This document shows positions 1-7,224 of a DNA stretch of 64,000 nt, in pieces. Positions within the stretch are counted from its first letter, which is position 1; every line of letters begins with the position of its first letter. Location: NCBI GenBank assembly GCA_965229935.1, contig CBDDKB010000002.1:2108001-2172000 (forward strand), written 5' to 3'. Source of the stretch: SPJN01 sp965229935 (GTDB taxonomy: Bacteria > Pseudomonadota > Alphaproteobacteria > SPJN01). Under the pieces are notes generated by a model, which did not search any database, was not told where the DNA came from, and saw nothing but the letters and a program-made list of their open reading frames with translations. A program made the position numbers and the translations under genes.

Positions 1-208
1 AGGTGCGCATCTTCCCTTACGACTGGACGCCATTAGGTGCACTGACAGCGCGCTTTAAGGAGCCCAGAGTTTAGTCAGTTTCACCGCTGAACCGTCAAGG
101 GGCGTATCTAACAAGGTGCGCCTCTTTTGCTGTTGACATGACACACAATGTTCCGTGTATGTTCTGGTCTCTAGTGCTTCACTCAGACAGACCAAGGAGC
201 CCCCCTCA
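1..208. promoter_or_regulatory. Left-edge non-coding segment with direct repeat and candidate promoter
   Basis: A 13-base motif beginning AGGTGCGC occurs at 1-13 and again at 114-126 with one mismatch. A perfect -35 box TTGACA lies at 133-138, and a weak -10 (TGTATG, 156-161) follows 17 bases later. It points into the small ORF at 209-496. The segment is probably interior to the mobile element that occupies the first 8.8 kb. No further gene is seen here. Confidence 0.35.
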
Positions 209-496
209 GTGCCACCAAGGACACCTTACTGGAAACTAGGAGGCCACCGCTGGACCTGCATTGTTGAGGTGTGTCGTGAAGACAGTGTAAGCGGCGCTCA
301 TCGCTGGTCTGCTGAAGAAGTACAGGTGAAGACCAATTTTGATAATCAGCTCTTAGAGCGCCTTGAGAGGTCCTTGGAGGCCCCTTACAGAGACAGGTTG
401 TTGGAGTATGATTTGAGAGTGGCTGAGGTGTTGCGTCCAGCTTCTTTAAAAGGCCACTCAACTGACTTTGGCGAGCAAAGGTTCACAGATACATAG
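209..496 (+). CDS. Small hypothetical protein of the mobile element
   Basis: I do not recognise this 95-residue product. The case for it being real rests on signals. A candidate promoter (TTGACA, 133-138) lies upstream, and a good ribosome site AAGGAG (194-199) sits 9 bases before a GTG start at 209. The open frame continues upstream to 155, but a start there has no ribosome site. The second half (around residues 40-80) is rich in alternating charged and leucine residues, as in a helical protein. The N-terminal part contains WKLGGHRW. The rest of the left 770 bases has no competing gene. It could be a small regulator beside the replication-like zone, but nothing in the sequence proves that. 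Confidence 0.38.
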   Translation: MPPRTPYWKLGGHRWTCIVEVCREDSVSGAHRWSAEEVQVKTNFDNQLLERLERSLEAPYRDRLLEYDLRVAEVLRPASLKGHSTDFGEQRFTDT

Positions 497-777
497 ACAG
501 AGGCGAAAGATTATCAGGAGGCAACCACAAGGCTGTGATTTGCCCTGTAGTTACCCCCCAATGTTTGCCGGGAAGCCCTTACGCACCCCCCTAATGAGTA
601 TGTGTATGTATCACTAAGATAGCTCTAAGAGCTACTAAGGTATGATGACCATCATCTACCTACCTAGTACCTACCAGCCTAGGTAACCCTGAAGGGTACC
701 TTAAGAGTACCTTTAAGCTTCCTGAGAGTGCTTAAGGTGTCTTCAGGGACCTCCCATAGTCCTATCGTGTTAGGTGG
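497..777. repeat. Palindrome- and repeat-rich non-coding zone, possible element origin
   Basis: This stretch is packed with short symmetric sequences: TAGCTC-TAA-GAGCTA at 620-634, ATGATG-AC-CATCAT at 642-655, several CTACC/CCTAGG units at 657-684, and a long imperfect hairpin at 687-748. The density is unlike any other gap in the window. It ends 30 bases from the stop of the polymerase-like gene. Iterated repeats beside a polymerase or replication gene are what one expects of an origin, but a simple terminator cluster would also fit. Confidence 0.4.
687..748 (-). terminator. Long imperfect hairpin downstream of the polymerase-like gene
   Basis: The arms 687-694 (CCCTGAAG) and 741-748 (CTTCAGGG) pair perfectly. 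They are continued by ACCTTAAG at 698-705 with CTTAAGGT at 731-738, giving 16 base pairs interrupted by a small internal loop. It lies 30 bases past the stop codon of the leftward gene. There is no T tract, so it may be a folded RNA end or an origin structure and not an ordinary terminator. Confidence 0.4.
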
Positions 778-2172
778 TCATTGTTGATTGTGGTCATAGA
801 CTTCAATCTCAGCGGTACAGACCTGTCCCATCTCCAAGTAGAACTGTTCTTCCATGACCTGCTTAGCTATCTCAGCCTTGCTGACAGGGACCATACAGCC
901 ATCATGTATGGGAAGTGCATGGGCACCTAGAGACTGAAGCTTCAATAGGACCTTAACCATTATGTCACTCTCCAGTCTTTGAAGTTGCATACCTACATTG
1001 GCCCCTAAGTGATGGGCAATCTTAGGGTGCTTGGCTCTAATAGCCTCGACTACATCTTCCACCTTAACTGATTGAGGGAAGAACACCCTACAGCCTCTAG
1101 GCATGGCCTCTAACGGTCGCTCTGTGTTGAACATGGACATGAATACCTTCTTGGTCCCAGCCCTTTGGTCGTACTCAGAGGAAGGCTTAAGTCCAATGTC
1201 ATAGAGGTCGCCTTCAGGAGGAGCTTCACCTTCCATCCCATAGAGTAGATTGATGTTCATGGCATGGAAGTCCACCTCGGCAATACCTTCGCTTTCGATT
1301 GTCAAACATCGTCTCCGAACTTCCTTGGGGAGGGTCTCCCAGAAGCCACTATACAGGCGACCGCCTTGTTCAAAGCTGCCATTGTTGAATATACGGACCA
1401 CCCTTTGAGCAGACCAATCAGGTAATTCGCCTATGGGCTTGCTCTTCGCCTCGTAAAGCTCCCTTGCCCGGTCTATGTCAAAGCCTATTGAAGCCTGCCC
1501 TAGCCGCTGATTGATACTTCTGATTTGATCTACCATTGCATCAGTTTCGGGAGTGTCTTCAAAAGGGATCAGATTACCTCGCGCACGCCCTTCTTTAGGC
1601 CCTCTAAGCATGATCGGCTGATGAAGGGCTAAGTCTGTTGTGAAGTCATGGGCTGTAACTTGGTGTTGGTCGATCCAAGCGACAAGCTTTGAACCTGCTT
1701 GAATAGTCGCTGTGAGGGCCTTGAAGTACCCTTGGTTGCGCTCTTGGCCTTCCTTTAGAACAAGGACAGTGTCACCCTTATTGAAGACCAGCCATCCAAG
1801 CTTGTTGAGTAGCTTAATGTCATCGCGGAAGGTCGCTGTCATGTAGGGGGGCTTGTAGCGATCCTTAGTGCGCTCAAGGTCTTCTTTGCGTACCTTGATG
1901 GCTCGTACAGGCCCTGAAAGCGACCTGTAGGCTACCGCTGCGCCACAAAGCAGTGCTGTGACAGACCGTTCAAACCTTAAGTGAGCTGCCTCGCTCCTCT
2001 TTCTTATTCGAATACCTTGTTCCATTTCATAGGTCTCTATCTCCTTCACAGCTGAGCAGACCATTGCCTGAGTATTGCTGGAAGCGGGTATTATATAGGG
2101 GTCAAAACTACGGGGTTTTGGAGGCACCTCTTCAGGTGCGCAAGTAGTCGAAGCTACTTGAACATTGTTCAT
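778..2172 (-). CDS. Single-subunit (family-A-like) polymerase-related protein
   Basis: The 464-residue protein carries three blocks in the order and spacing of a family A polymerase palm. A motif-A-like segment (EVDFHAMNINLLY) puts its aspartate near residue 301. A motif-B-like helix (KKVFMSMFN) lies near 341-349, and a motif-C-like HDGCMV lies near 423. A conserved-looking segment FNNGSFEQGGRLYSGFW precedes motif A at about 262. No exonuclease motifs are seen, and the N-terminal 250 residues are unassigned. I chose the ATG at 2172 because a GTG at 2232 would only add an unsupported 20-residue leader; the ribosome site AAGAAAG is weak. The neighbours (resolvase, integrase) suggest it replicates or primes a mobile element. 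The family assignment is inferred from motifs only. Confidence 0.6.
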   Translation of the reverse strand: MNNVQVASTTCAPEEVPPKPRSFDPYIIPASSNTQAMVCSAVKEIETYEMEQGIRIRKRSEAAHLRFERSVTALLCGAAVAYRSLSGPVRAIKVRKEDLERTKDRYKPPYMTATFRDDIKLLNKLGWLVFNKGDTVLVLKEGQERNQGYFKALTATIQAGSKLVAWIDQHQVTAHDFTTDLALHQPIMLRGPKEGRARGNLIPFEDTPETDAMVDQIRSINQRLGQASIGFDIDRARELYEAKSKPIGELPDWSAQRVVRIFNNGSFEQGGRLYSGFWETLPKEVRRRCLTIESEGIAEVDFHAMNINLLYGMEGEAPPEGDLYDIGLKPSSEYDQRAGTKKVFMSMFNTERPLEAMPRGCRVFFPQSVKVEDVVEAIRAKHPKIAHHLGANVGMQLQRLESDIMVKVLLKLQSLGAHALPIHDGCMVPVSKAEIAKQVMEEQFYLEMGQVCTAEIEVYDHNQQ

Positions 2173-2554
2173 TCGGTCGTCTTTCTTGAGTATGTGTGCG
2201 GATGGCTGCCCAAAGGCCCCTGAGAGCCTCACAGGGCAGCTTTAAGCCTTGCTGTGTGTGTGAACTGCGTGCGCTGAGAAAGCCCTTGTATGAGCTTCCT
2301 AGGGCGATTGTGACCCGGGGTGCGTAAGGCATGAAAAAGCCCACCCGGAGGCAGGCTGAGAAGAGCAAAGAGGAACAGGGTAGACCGCAGCATTGCGGCA
2401 CCTCATTGTCGTTCACTTCAATGTTGGTTAGGGTTTCTGAAGGAACACCTTGTGAGCTTTTGGGTTCGTGTTGTCCTTCTTATGATGTGTCAAATCATTG
2501 AACGGGACACCCTCTTCTATGGGTGTGGGCTAATTGAGTTTAGGGGATGCGCCT
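2173..2554. other. 382-base divergent intergenic region
   Basis: This gap separates the leftward polymerase-like gene from a rightward membrane-protein gene and must hold both promoters. Its right third is the first copy of a repeated block, described separately. An ORF on the minus strand at 2132-2416 overlaps the polymerase gene and has no ribosome site, so I do not call it. Confidence 0.4.
2405..2540. repeat. Copy A of a ~125-base repeated block flanking a cargo gene
   Basis: The core 2417-2457 matches 3437-3477 at 34 of 41 positions without gaps, counted by eye. Weaker similarity continues rightward through CTTCTT...GTGTCA (2476-2492 versus 3497-3513) to a terminal hairpin (ACACCC/GGGTGT, about 2507-2525 here). 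The block ends just before the membrane-protein gene at 2555. Confidence 0.6.
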
Positions 2555-3283
2555 ATGTACACTTACATCTTATTTGCGGTTGTTATTGCCTTTGTTTTTT
2601 GCCGCATTAGGGCCATTTACAGCATCGGCCCATTTTTTGGGTCATTAAGACATATCAGAGCCGTGAAGCGTTCCGGATACCAACTGGTTTTTGCTGGGAT
2701 GGTGCTGCCATTCATCGTTGCGGACGATGGTATTTTTCCGGTTGTCTATGGGTTTGTTGAGCCATCAGTTAGTTACGCTTTTTCGCCAATGAGGGTGCTC
2801 TCAGAGTACCAAACGTGGATTGCTACGTTGGCGTTGGCAGGGGCGGGTATCTTTACCTTTGGCGATGAAAGCCGTTTGCAATCTCTTCAAAAAAGAAGGA
2901 AGGCGTTGGTGGAGGCGAAGAGCTACCTTGAGGGATTCATCCATGAAGACAACGCTAACCTAACATTCGAAGGCCAAACAGTTTGGACTTCCGCCACGCT
3001 CAAACCAGAAACAAGCATGATCGTTGACAGTATAGGACCATTCTTGAAGGGACCTGAAACCCTTTCGAAAGAAGTGCAGGCGGAAATCTCCATTGCAGCA
3101 ATAAAGGAGATCGGCAGTTTCACCAACTCAAAAGCTTTAGCCGACCCTATTGGCATATTGAAAGATGAAACTCTCAATACCACCATCTCGATTACATGGC
3201 CTGATGGGGACACATTCCCTGAAACGCGGAAGTGCATAGACGCGTTGCAAGACGAAATCAGTAAGATCGACAAGCTGCACTAA
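2555..3283 (+). CDS. Hypothetical membrane protein, possible cassette cargo
   Basis: The product is 242 residues and not a family I recognise. A hydrophobic segment lies at about residues 3-16, and a second and third lie near 45-60 and 88-102. A soluble C-terminal domain of roughly 140 residues follows, opening with a charged helix (SRLQSLQKRRKALVEAKSYL). The ATG at 2555 is preceded by GGGGA at an 8-base spacing; an upstream TTG at 2534 in frame is less likely. The gene is bracketed by two directly repeated blocks (2405-2540 and 3425-3556), which suggests it moves or was duplicated as a unit. A membrane-anchored effector is one possibility, but nothing in the sequence shows the function. Confidence 0.6.
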   Translation: MYTYILFAVVIAFVFCRIRAIYSIGPFFGSLRHIRAVKRSGYQLVFAGMVLPFIVADDGIFPVVYGFVEPSVSYAFSPMRVLSEYQTWIATLALAGAGIFTFGDESRLQSLQKRRKALVEAKSYLEGFIHEDNANLTFEGQTVWTSATLKPETSMIVDSIGPFLKGPETLSKEVQAEISIAAIKEIGSFTNSKALADPIGILKDETLNTTISITWPDGDTFPETRKCIDALQDEISKIDKLH

Positions 3284-3424
3284 AGCTTTCAGTGTTTCCC
3301 CGCTGGGACATTTTTTAACGAAACGCACTGGAGCCAAGCTTCCTACTTTTACTGTTTGTGGCTCATGCGCGCCTACATTATGGATAGCTTTAACGTTCGG
3401 CCCCGCGTCTTCACGGTCCATCAT

Positions 3425-3556
3425 AATCATTCATCGTTCAATGTTGTTTAGGTTGTCCGAAGGAGCGCCTTATGAGCGCCTAAAGCCGCTCCACTTCTTC
3501 TTTAGGTGTGTCATAATAAGTCAGAACACTTCCTTCTGAGGGATGTGTTAGTCATA
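3425..3556. repeat. Copy B of the ~125-base repeated block
   Basis: This is a direct copy, about 1,020 bases to the right, of the block at 2405-2540. Its core at 3437-3477 aligns without gaps, and its terminal hairpin is imperfect but in the same place (about 3525-3550). It lies downstream of the membrane protein at 2555-3283, and its last bases overlap the end of the leftward gene at 3548. Conservation of the hairpin despite base changes suggests an RNA or recombination role. Confidence 0.6.
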
Positions 3557-4333
3557 GCGCGGTTGATAGCTGAACAATGAGGGATCAGGCTCTACGGATT
3601 GAACCGACCACTTCGTGCCCTCTCGTTCAACAATGCTAACTTTGACACCAAGGCTGTCGGCTATTGAGTGCGTGTATTCTTTCAACTTCGGACGGACCCG
3701 GTCTATACACATTTGAGCTGGCTCCAGCGGATCAAGCACCTGCATCAGTCTATCAGGTTTGATTGTGACTGTGGCCTTATGTTTTGCTAAATAATCAGCA
3801 GTCATCCTGAGATTACAGAAGTGGTTCTTCAGGCCACTCAAGCCAAGCTGAATGTCAGCTGGCAATCCTTCCCACAATCGTTCTGCCGCTATCCACTCCT
3901 CAACAGTAGGCAGATGGGCATACATCGCCATACCTGCAAGCATGGAAAACTGGTCCGTGTCCACACCCTCCCGTTCTGCCGCCAAATGGGTAAATTGCTT
4001 GGGTAGGTTGGTCACGGCCTGCTCAGCCCTAACAAGCCACGCTGTGATCGCCTGTGCCTTCAAATAACTGCTTAGATTAGCCTCTCGTGTTTCGCGCACA
4101 GCATCTTGTTGGTGATTTTGCCGGGTAACAATTACAAGTCCACCTAGCCCAATCAGCGCCCCCCAGAACGTCCCAAAGGTTTCAAAAGTATCCTTCAGAC
4201 TATCGGGCTGCCAAAAAGCTAAAGGCGCAAGGCTAATGAAAATGCCAGATGTCACAATCCGCCAGAATGGCGATGCATCTGGCCATCGCTCATCGATCCA
4301 GCGAGTGATACCGTTCTTTGACTTGTCGTTCAT
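3548..4333 (-). CDS. Hypothetical protein with two N-terminal membrane helices
   Basis: The product is 261 residues and is not recognised. Two hydrophobic segments lie at about residues 25-42 (IVTSGIFISLAPLAF) and 55-72 (FWGALIGLGGLVIV). A long, probably cytoplasmic, helical domain follows. The ATG at 4333 has a strong ribosome site GGAAGGAA 6 bases upstream; an in-frame TTG at 4366 is unlikely. The layout, a short double-helix anchor followed by about 190 soluble residues, resembles many small bacterial immunity or abortive-infection proteins, but that is only an analogy. It is cargo of the mobile region and ends inside the second copy of the repeated block. Confidence 0.6.
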   Translation of the reverse strand: MNDKSKNGITRWIDERWPDASPFWRIVTSGIFISLAPLAFWQPDSLKDTFETFGTFWGALIGLGGLVIVTRQNHQQDAVRETREANLSSYLKAQAITAWLVRAEQAVTNLPKQFTHLAAEREGVDTDQFSMLAGMAMYAHLPTVEEWIAAERLWEGLPADIQLGLSGLKNHFCNLRMTADYLAKHKATVTIKPDRLMQVLDPLEPAQMCIDRVRPKLKEYTHSIADSLGVKVSIVEREGTKWSVQSVEPDPSLFSYQPRYD

Positions 4334-4740
4334 CGACTGTTCCTTCCGTATCTGGCCCCAACTCAATTCAAGCTACGTATTCAATCAAACGGTGTAAAAT
4401 GACGATTAGGCAGCCTTGAATGATCCCCTATTTGTCCCCACATCATTACTAGCGCGGTATCTACCGTGTCAGGTGTCAAAAACCTTGGCCCCATACACCA
4501 CTTCGGCCCACCGTCCTGCTACCCTGCAGGCGAGGTCTAGGCCGCAAGGCCGGTAATCATAGAGCCAAGGGCTTCAAGTTCGCAGTAAGGGCTGGGGCTT
4601 TCACCGCTTTGCTGATCTCAATAGACCACGCCCAAGTGAGATACCCTTAGAGCGCCTCTTGAGAATCTCACAAGGGTTGACTTTGCCTTTTGAGATGATT
4701 ATCCATCACAGGGCTTTAACCCTATTGAGAGGATACCATC
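4334..4740. other. 407-base gap upstream of the resolvase
   Basis: The gap separates two divergent genes. It contains a GGCC-GCAA-GGCC hairpin at 4540-4551, an 11-base palindrome TGAGA-A-TCTCA at 4660-4670 with a related TGAGAT half-site around 4691, and a promoter at 4677-4705. Resolvase crossover (res) sites normally lie just upstream of the resolvase gene, and the TGAGA motifs are candidates. No gene is seen. Confidence 0.4.
4677..4705 (+). promoter_or_regulatory. Candidate promoter for the serine resolvase
   Basis: TTGACT (4677-4682) is followed after 17 bases by TATCCA (4700-4705). The resolvase start is 36 bases further on. A palindrome at 4660-4670 abuts the -35, as an operator or resolvase-binding site would. 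Confidence 0.4.
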
Positions 4741-5319
4741 ATGCCAGACACCCTAGGCTATGCCCGCGTGAGTACCGTAGGCCAAAGCCTCGAAGTCCAG
4801 CGAGAGGAACTACTCAAAGCTGGCTGCACGCCCAAGCTGATTTATGAGGAGAAGGCCTCAGGATCATCCACAAAGCGCCCCCAGCTTGAGAACCTAATCC
4901 GCTCCTGTCGCGCTGGTGACAAGGTGGTGGTGACCCGGCTGGACCGCCTAGCCCGCAACACCAAGCATCTCTTGGAGATTGTAGAGCGGCTTGAAGAAGA
5001 AGGTGCGTCCCTGTCTATCCTGAACATCAACCTCGACACGTCCACCGCCACAGGTAAGCTCATGCTCACCCTGTTAGGCGGCATCGCTGAGTTTGAGAGG
5101 GAGCTTATGCTTGAACGTCAAGCCGAAGGCATAGCCAAGGCAAAGGCAGCAGGTAAGTACACAGGAAGGCAGCCTACAGCCCGCGCTAAGGCCCCTGAGG
5201 TCATCCGTATGGCATCTGAGGGCAGCACTAAGCAGGCCATTGCTGATGGTCTAGGTATCTCCCTAGCGTCTGTCTTTCGCATCCTGAAGGACCACCGGGA
5301 AGGCAAGCAGGTCGCCTAA
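4741..5319 (+). CDS. Serine recombinase, resolvase/invertase family
   Basis: This 192-residue protein is a standard small serine recombinase of the Tn3 resolvase/DNA invertase group. It has an N-terminal catalytic domain with YARVST (nucleophile Ser11), RLDRLARN near residue 76, and the long E-helix region starting LMLTLLGGIAEFERELMLERQ. A C-terminal helix-turn-helix (TKQAIADGLGISLASVFRIL, about 160-179) binds the crossover site. The ATG follows a GAGAGGA ribosome site. Resolvases resolve cointegrates or dimers of mobile DNA, so it may stabilise or invert part of this element. It is on the strand opposite to the tyrosine integrase and the ATPase. The full length and all motifs indicate an intact enzyme. 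Confidence 0.9.
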   Translation: MPDTLGYARVSTVGQSLEVQREELLKAGCTPKLIYEEKASGSSTKRPQLENLIRSCRAGDKVVVTRLDRLARNTKHLLEIVERLEEEGASLSILNINLDTSTATGKLMLTLLGGIAEFERELMLERQAEGIAKAKAAGKYTGRQPTARAKAPEVIRMASEGSTKQAIADGLGISLASVFRILKDHREGKQVA

Positions 5320-5473
5320 CGGCTGCGCCTATGATGATCGAAGCGCGCTCCTAAGGGCGATTACAAGCACTCCTGAGTGAGGGCGAAGGCGGGCATGGGG
5401 GAAGCAGCGTCGATCGCGTATTACGTATTGGGCTCTCGTATTTCTGCAACAATATTTTCGGGGGTGTCATCGC

Positions 5474-7120
5474 TTACTGCACCCTCAAGGGCAACCAGTC
5501 CGGCGCTTTACCCAACAAAGGCAGTAGCTGCGAAGCCAAATGCACATCCTCGGTCAATCTACTTTTTACAGCCCTTGTATATGCGACATGATTAGGCCTG
5601 CCTATAGCCGCTGCAAAAAGGGAAAGTGCCCCTGTATCTCGTAACGGATATTGAGCAACAAGTGATTGAAAATCTCTTTCAGTTATCAAGCGTTCAACTT
5701 TTTGCTTCTCGGCTGCATACGTGCTTGCCACCGATACCCCATGGCTTATATCCGGCTTATCGCGGATGTCTTTCCATGTCGGCATATGTGAAAGAAGTGT
5801 CTCGCGCATCTTGGCTTCTGCCTTACGCGCTACTAGCTCATCAACTTTCGTAGGATTATCGGCCAAATGACAGACAGCTTTTGCGCAGGCCACTTCATAA
5901 CCATCATAACGCTCACCTGTCGCCGCCTCCAGTGCAACTTGAACTGCTCCTGCGCATGGCTTTTGGTAGTATAGGGCTTCAACTGAACGCACGCCAAGCG
6001 TTGTGATACTTTCTCCCTCTAACGCTGCAACTTCTTCGGGAGTTCTATCGTCACGGTCGATAAGTCCAAAAGCCCTGACATCGTGCATCTCGCGCGAAGC
6101 GTTCACACCCTTTACAGCTCTGATCACTTCGGTACATGTGGATTGCGGCACTATAGTCGTGTCTGCAAACAGCAAGCTGAACAACTGATAATCAAGGCTC
6201 TCCTCTGTGCCCTCCACAAAGAGGATGTTTCGTCGAGCCCCAATGATGGTTCTTCTCAACTCTTCAGGTATCCGATTATCAGGTAACAATAGCTGAAAAT
6301 CCCAACTGGCTGGTTCGTTACCTCTCCATTTACAATCGCGAACCAACCCAACCTTCGCTTCTTGAACTGAATAGACAAGGTCAACATCGTGCGTTGAGAC
6401 TACAAAAGCGCAATCACTGCGAGAAGTCACCAAAGCATTTAGCAAAGGAGCAGACATTGATCGGTGCATGTGGCGTTCAGGCTCATCAATGCAGAACACC
6501 GACCCTTCATCTGCTGTTATTATTACCGTGGCGACTTGGATCGCTGCTCGTTCACCGTCGGAGAGTTGGTGCAAGCCAGTCCTATTTCCCGATTGATGCG
6601 CCGCTTTGAACGCGAAGGTAGGCTCGTCATATTCGATCCCGATACCTATTCCGGCATCGGCTAGAGTTGAGTTCAGGACATCAAGCGAAGGTGCAGTTTG
6701 CCGAGATATCGTTATTGCATCTTCTGCTCGCCCCTCGTCCACCAATCCACTAATCTTGCGCGATCTGATATCGTCAAACCTCTTGAGTTGATGGAGGATC
6801 ATATCAGACCAGCGATCTTGTAAATTATCTGTTGTCCTACCCTCACCAGATTGAGCGTTTTTACGGACTTGTCGTCTTACGCTGACAAAGCTTTGCTCAT
6901 TTAGTTGTGATTGACGTGCGGAGAACGTGTTCTGACGAAGTGCAGACATGTGAACAAGCGATTCCCCTTCAAGCACCTTCGCCAATCTGTATAATAGTGC
7001 GGATTTTCCGGCACCGTTTCTTCCCACCAAAAACAAAACGTCTCCAGCTTCCAAGTTGAGCGTTTGGCTGTTTAGTGTGTCTCCCGAATGCATTGGGATA
7101 TCATAATGGATCAAAGTCAT
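5474..7120 (-). CDS. ABC-type ATPase fused to DUF4435/TOPRIM-like domain, PARIS-like defence candidate
   Basis: The protein has 548 residues in two parts. Residues 1-290 are a compact ABC/SMC-like ATPase, with Walker A GRNGAGKS (33-40), signature LSDGE (186-190), Walker B VFCIDEPE (208-215) and switch histidine STHD (242-245). Residues 297-400 begin LFVEGTEES (acid at 303), then DRDDR (355-359) and SVEALYY (379-385), which is the pattern of DUF4435, a TOPRIM-like nuclease fold. This order is that of the PARIS system (AriA ATPase plus AriB DUF4435), known both as two genes and as fusions, and is more loosely related to OLD/Gabija proteins. It is smaller than typical fused PARIS, so it may be a minimal relative. 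The surrounding mobile genes support a defence role, which is inferred. Confidence 0.7.
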   Translation of the reverse strand: MTLIHYDIPMHSGDTLNSQTLNLEAGDVLFLVGRNGAGKSALLYRLAKVLEGESLVHMSALRQNTFSARQSQLNEQSFVSVRRQVRKNAQSGEGRTTDNLQDRWSDMILHQLKRFDDIRSRKISGLVDEGRAEDAITISRQTAPSLDVLNSTLADAGIGIGIEYDEPTFAFKAAHQSGNRTGLHQLSDGERAAIQVATVIITADEGSVFCIDEPERHMHRSMSAPLLNALVTSRSDCAFVVSTHDVDLVYSVQEAKVGLVRDCKWRGNEPASWDFQLLLPDNRIPEELRRTIIGARRNILFVEGTEESLDYQLFSLLFADTTIVPQSTCTEVIRAVKGVNASREMHDVRAFGLIDRDDRTPEEVAALEGESITTLGVRSVEALYYQKPCAGAVQVALEAATGERYDGYEVACAKAVCHLADNPTKVDELVARKAEAKMRETLLSHMPTWKDIRDKPDISHGVSVASTYAAEKQKVERLITERDFQSLVAQYPLRDTGALSLFAAAIGRPNHVAYTRAVKSRLTEDVHLASQLLPLLGKAPDWLPLRVQ

Positions 7121-7224
7121 TGTGCCTTCCTACAGATTGCTTGCGCATTAATATGACGATATCTTATTTAGGTTTACATTTCAGCCAAATGAAGCAGGCA
7201 AATACCCAAGGGTGCACACAACAT

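Noticed and set aside
497..777. CRISPR array in the repeat-rich left zone
   Set aside because: The repeats are short, unequal and palindromic, with no constant spacer length; no cas genes nearby.
2132..2416. Minus-strand 94-residue ORF upstream of the polymerase-like gene
   Set aside because: It overlaps the polymerase-like gene in another frame, starts at a GTG without a ribosome site and has no recognisable features.
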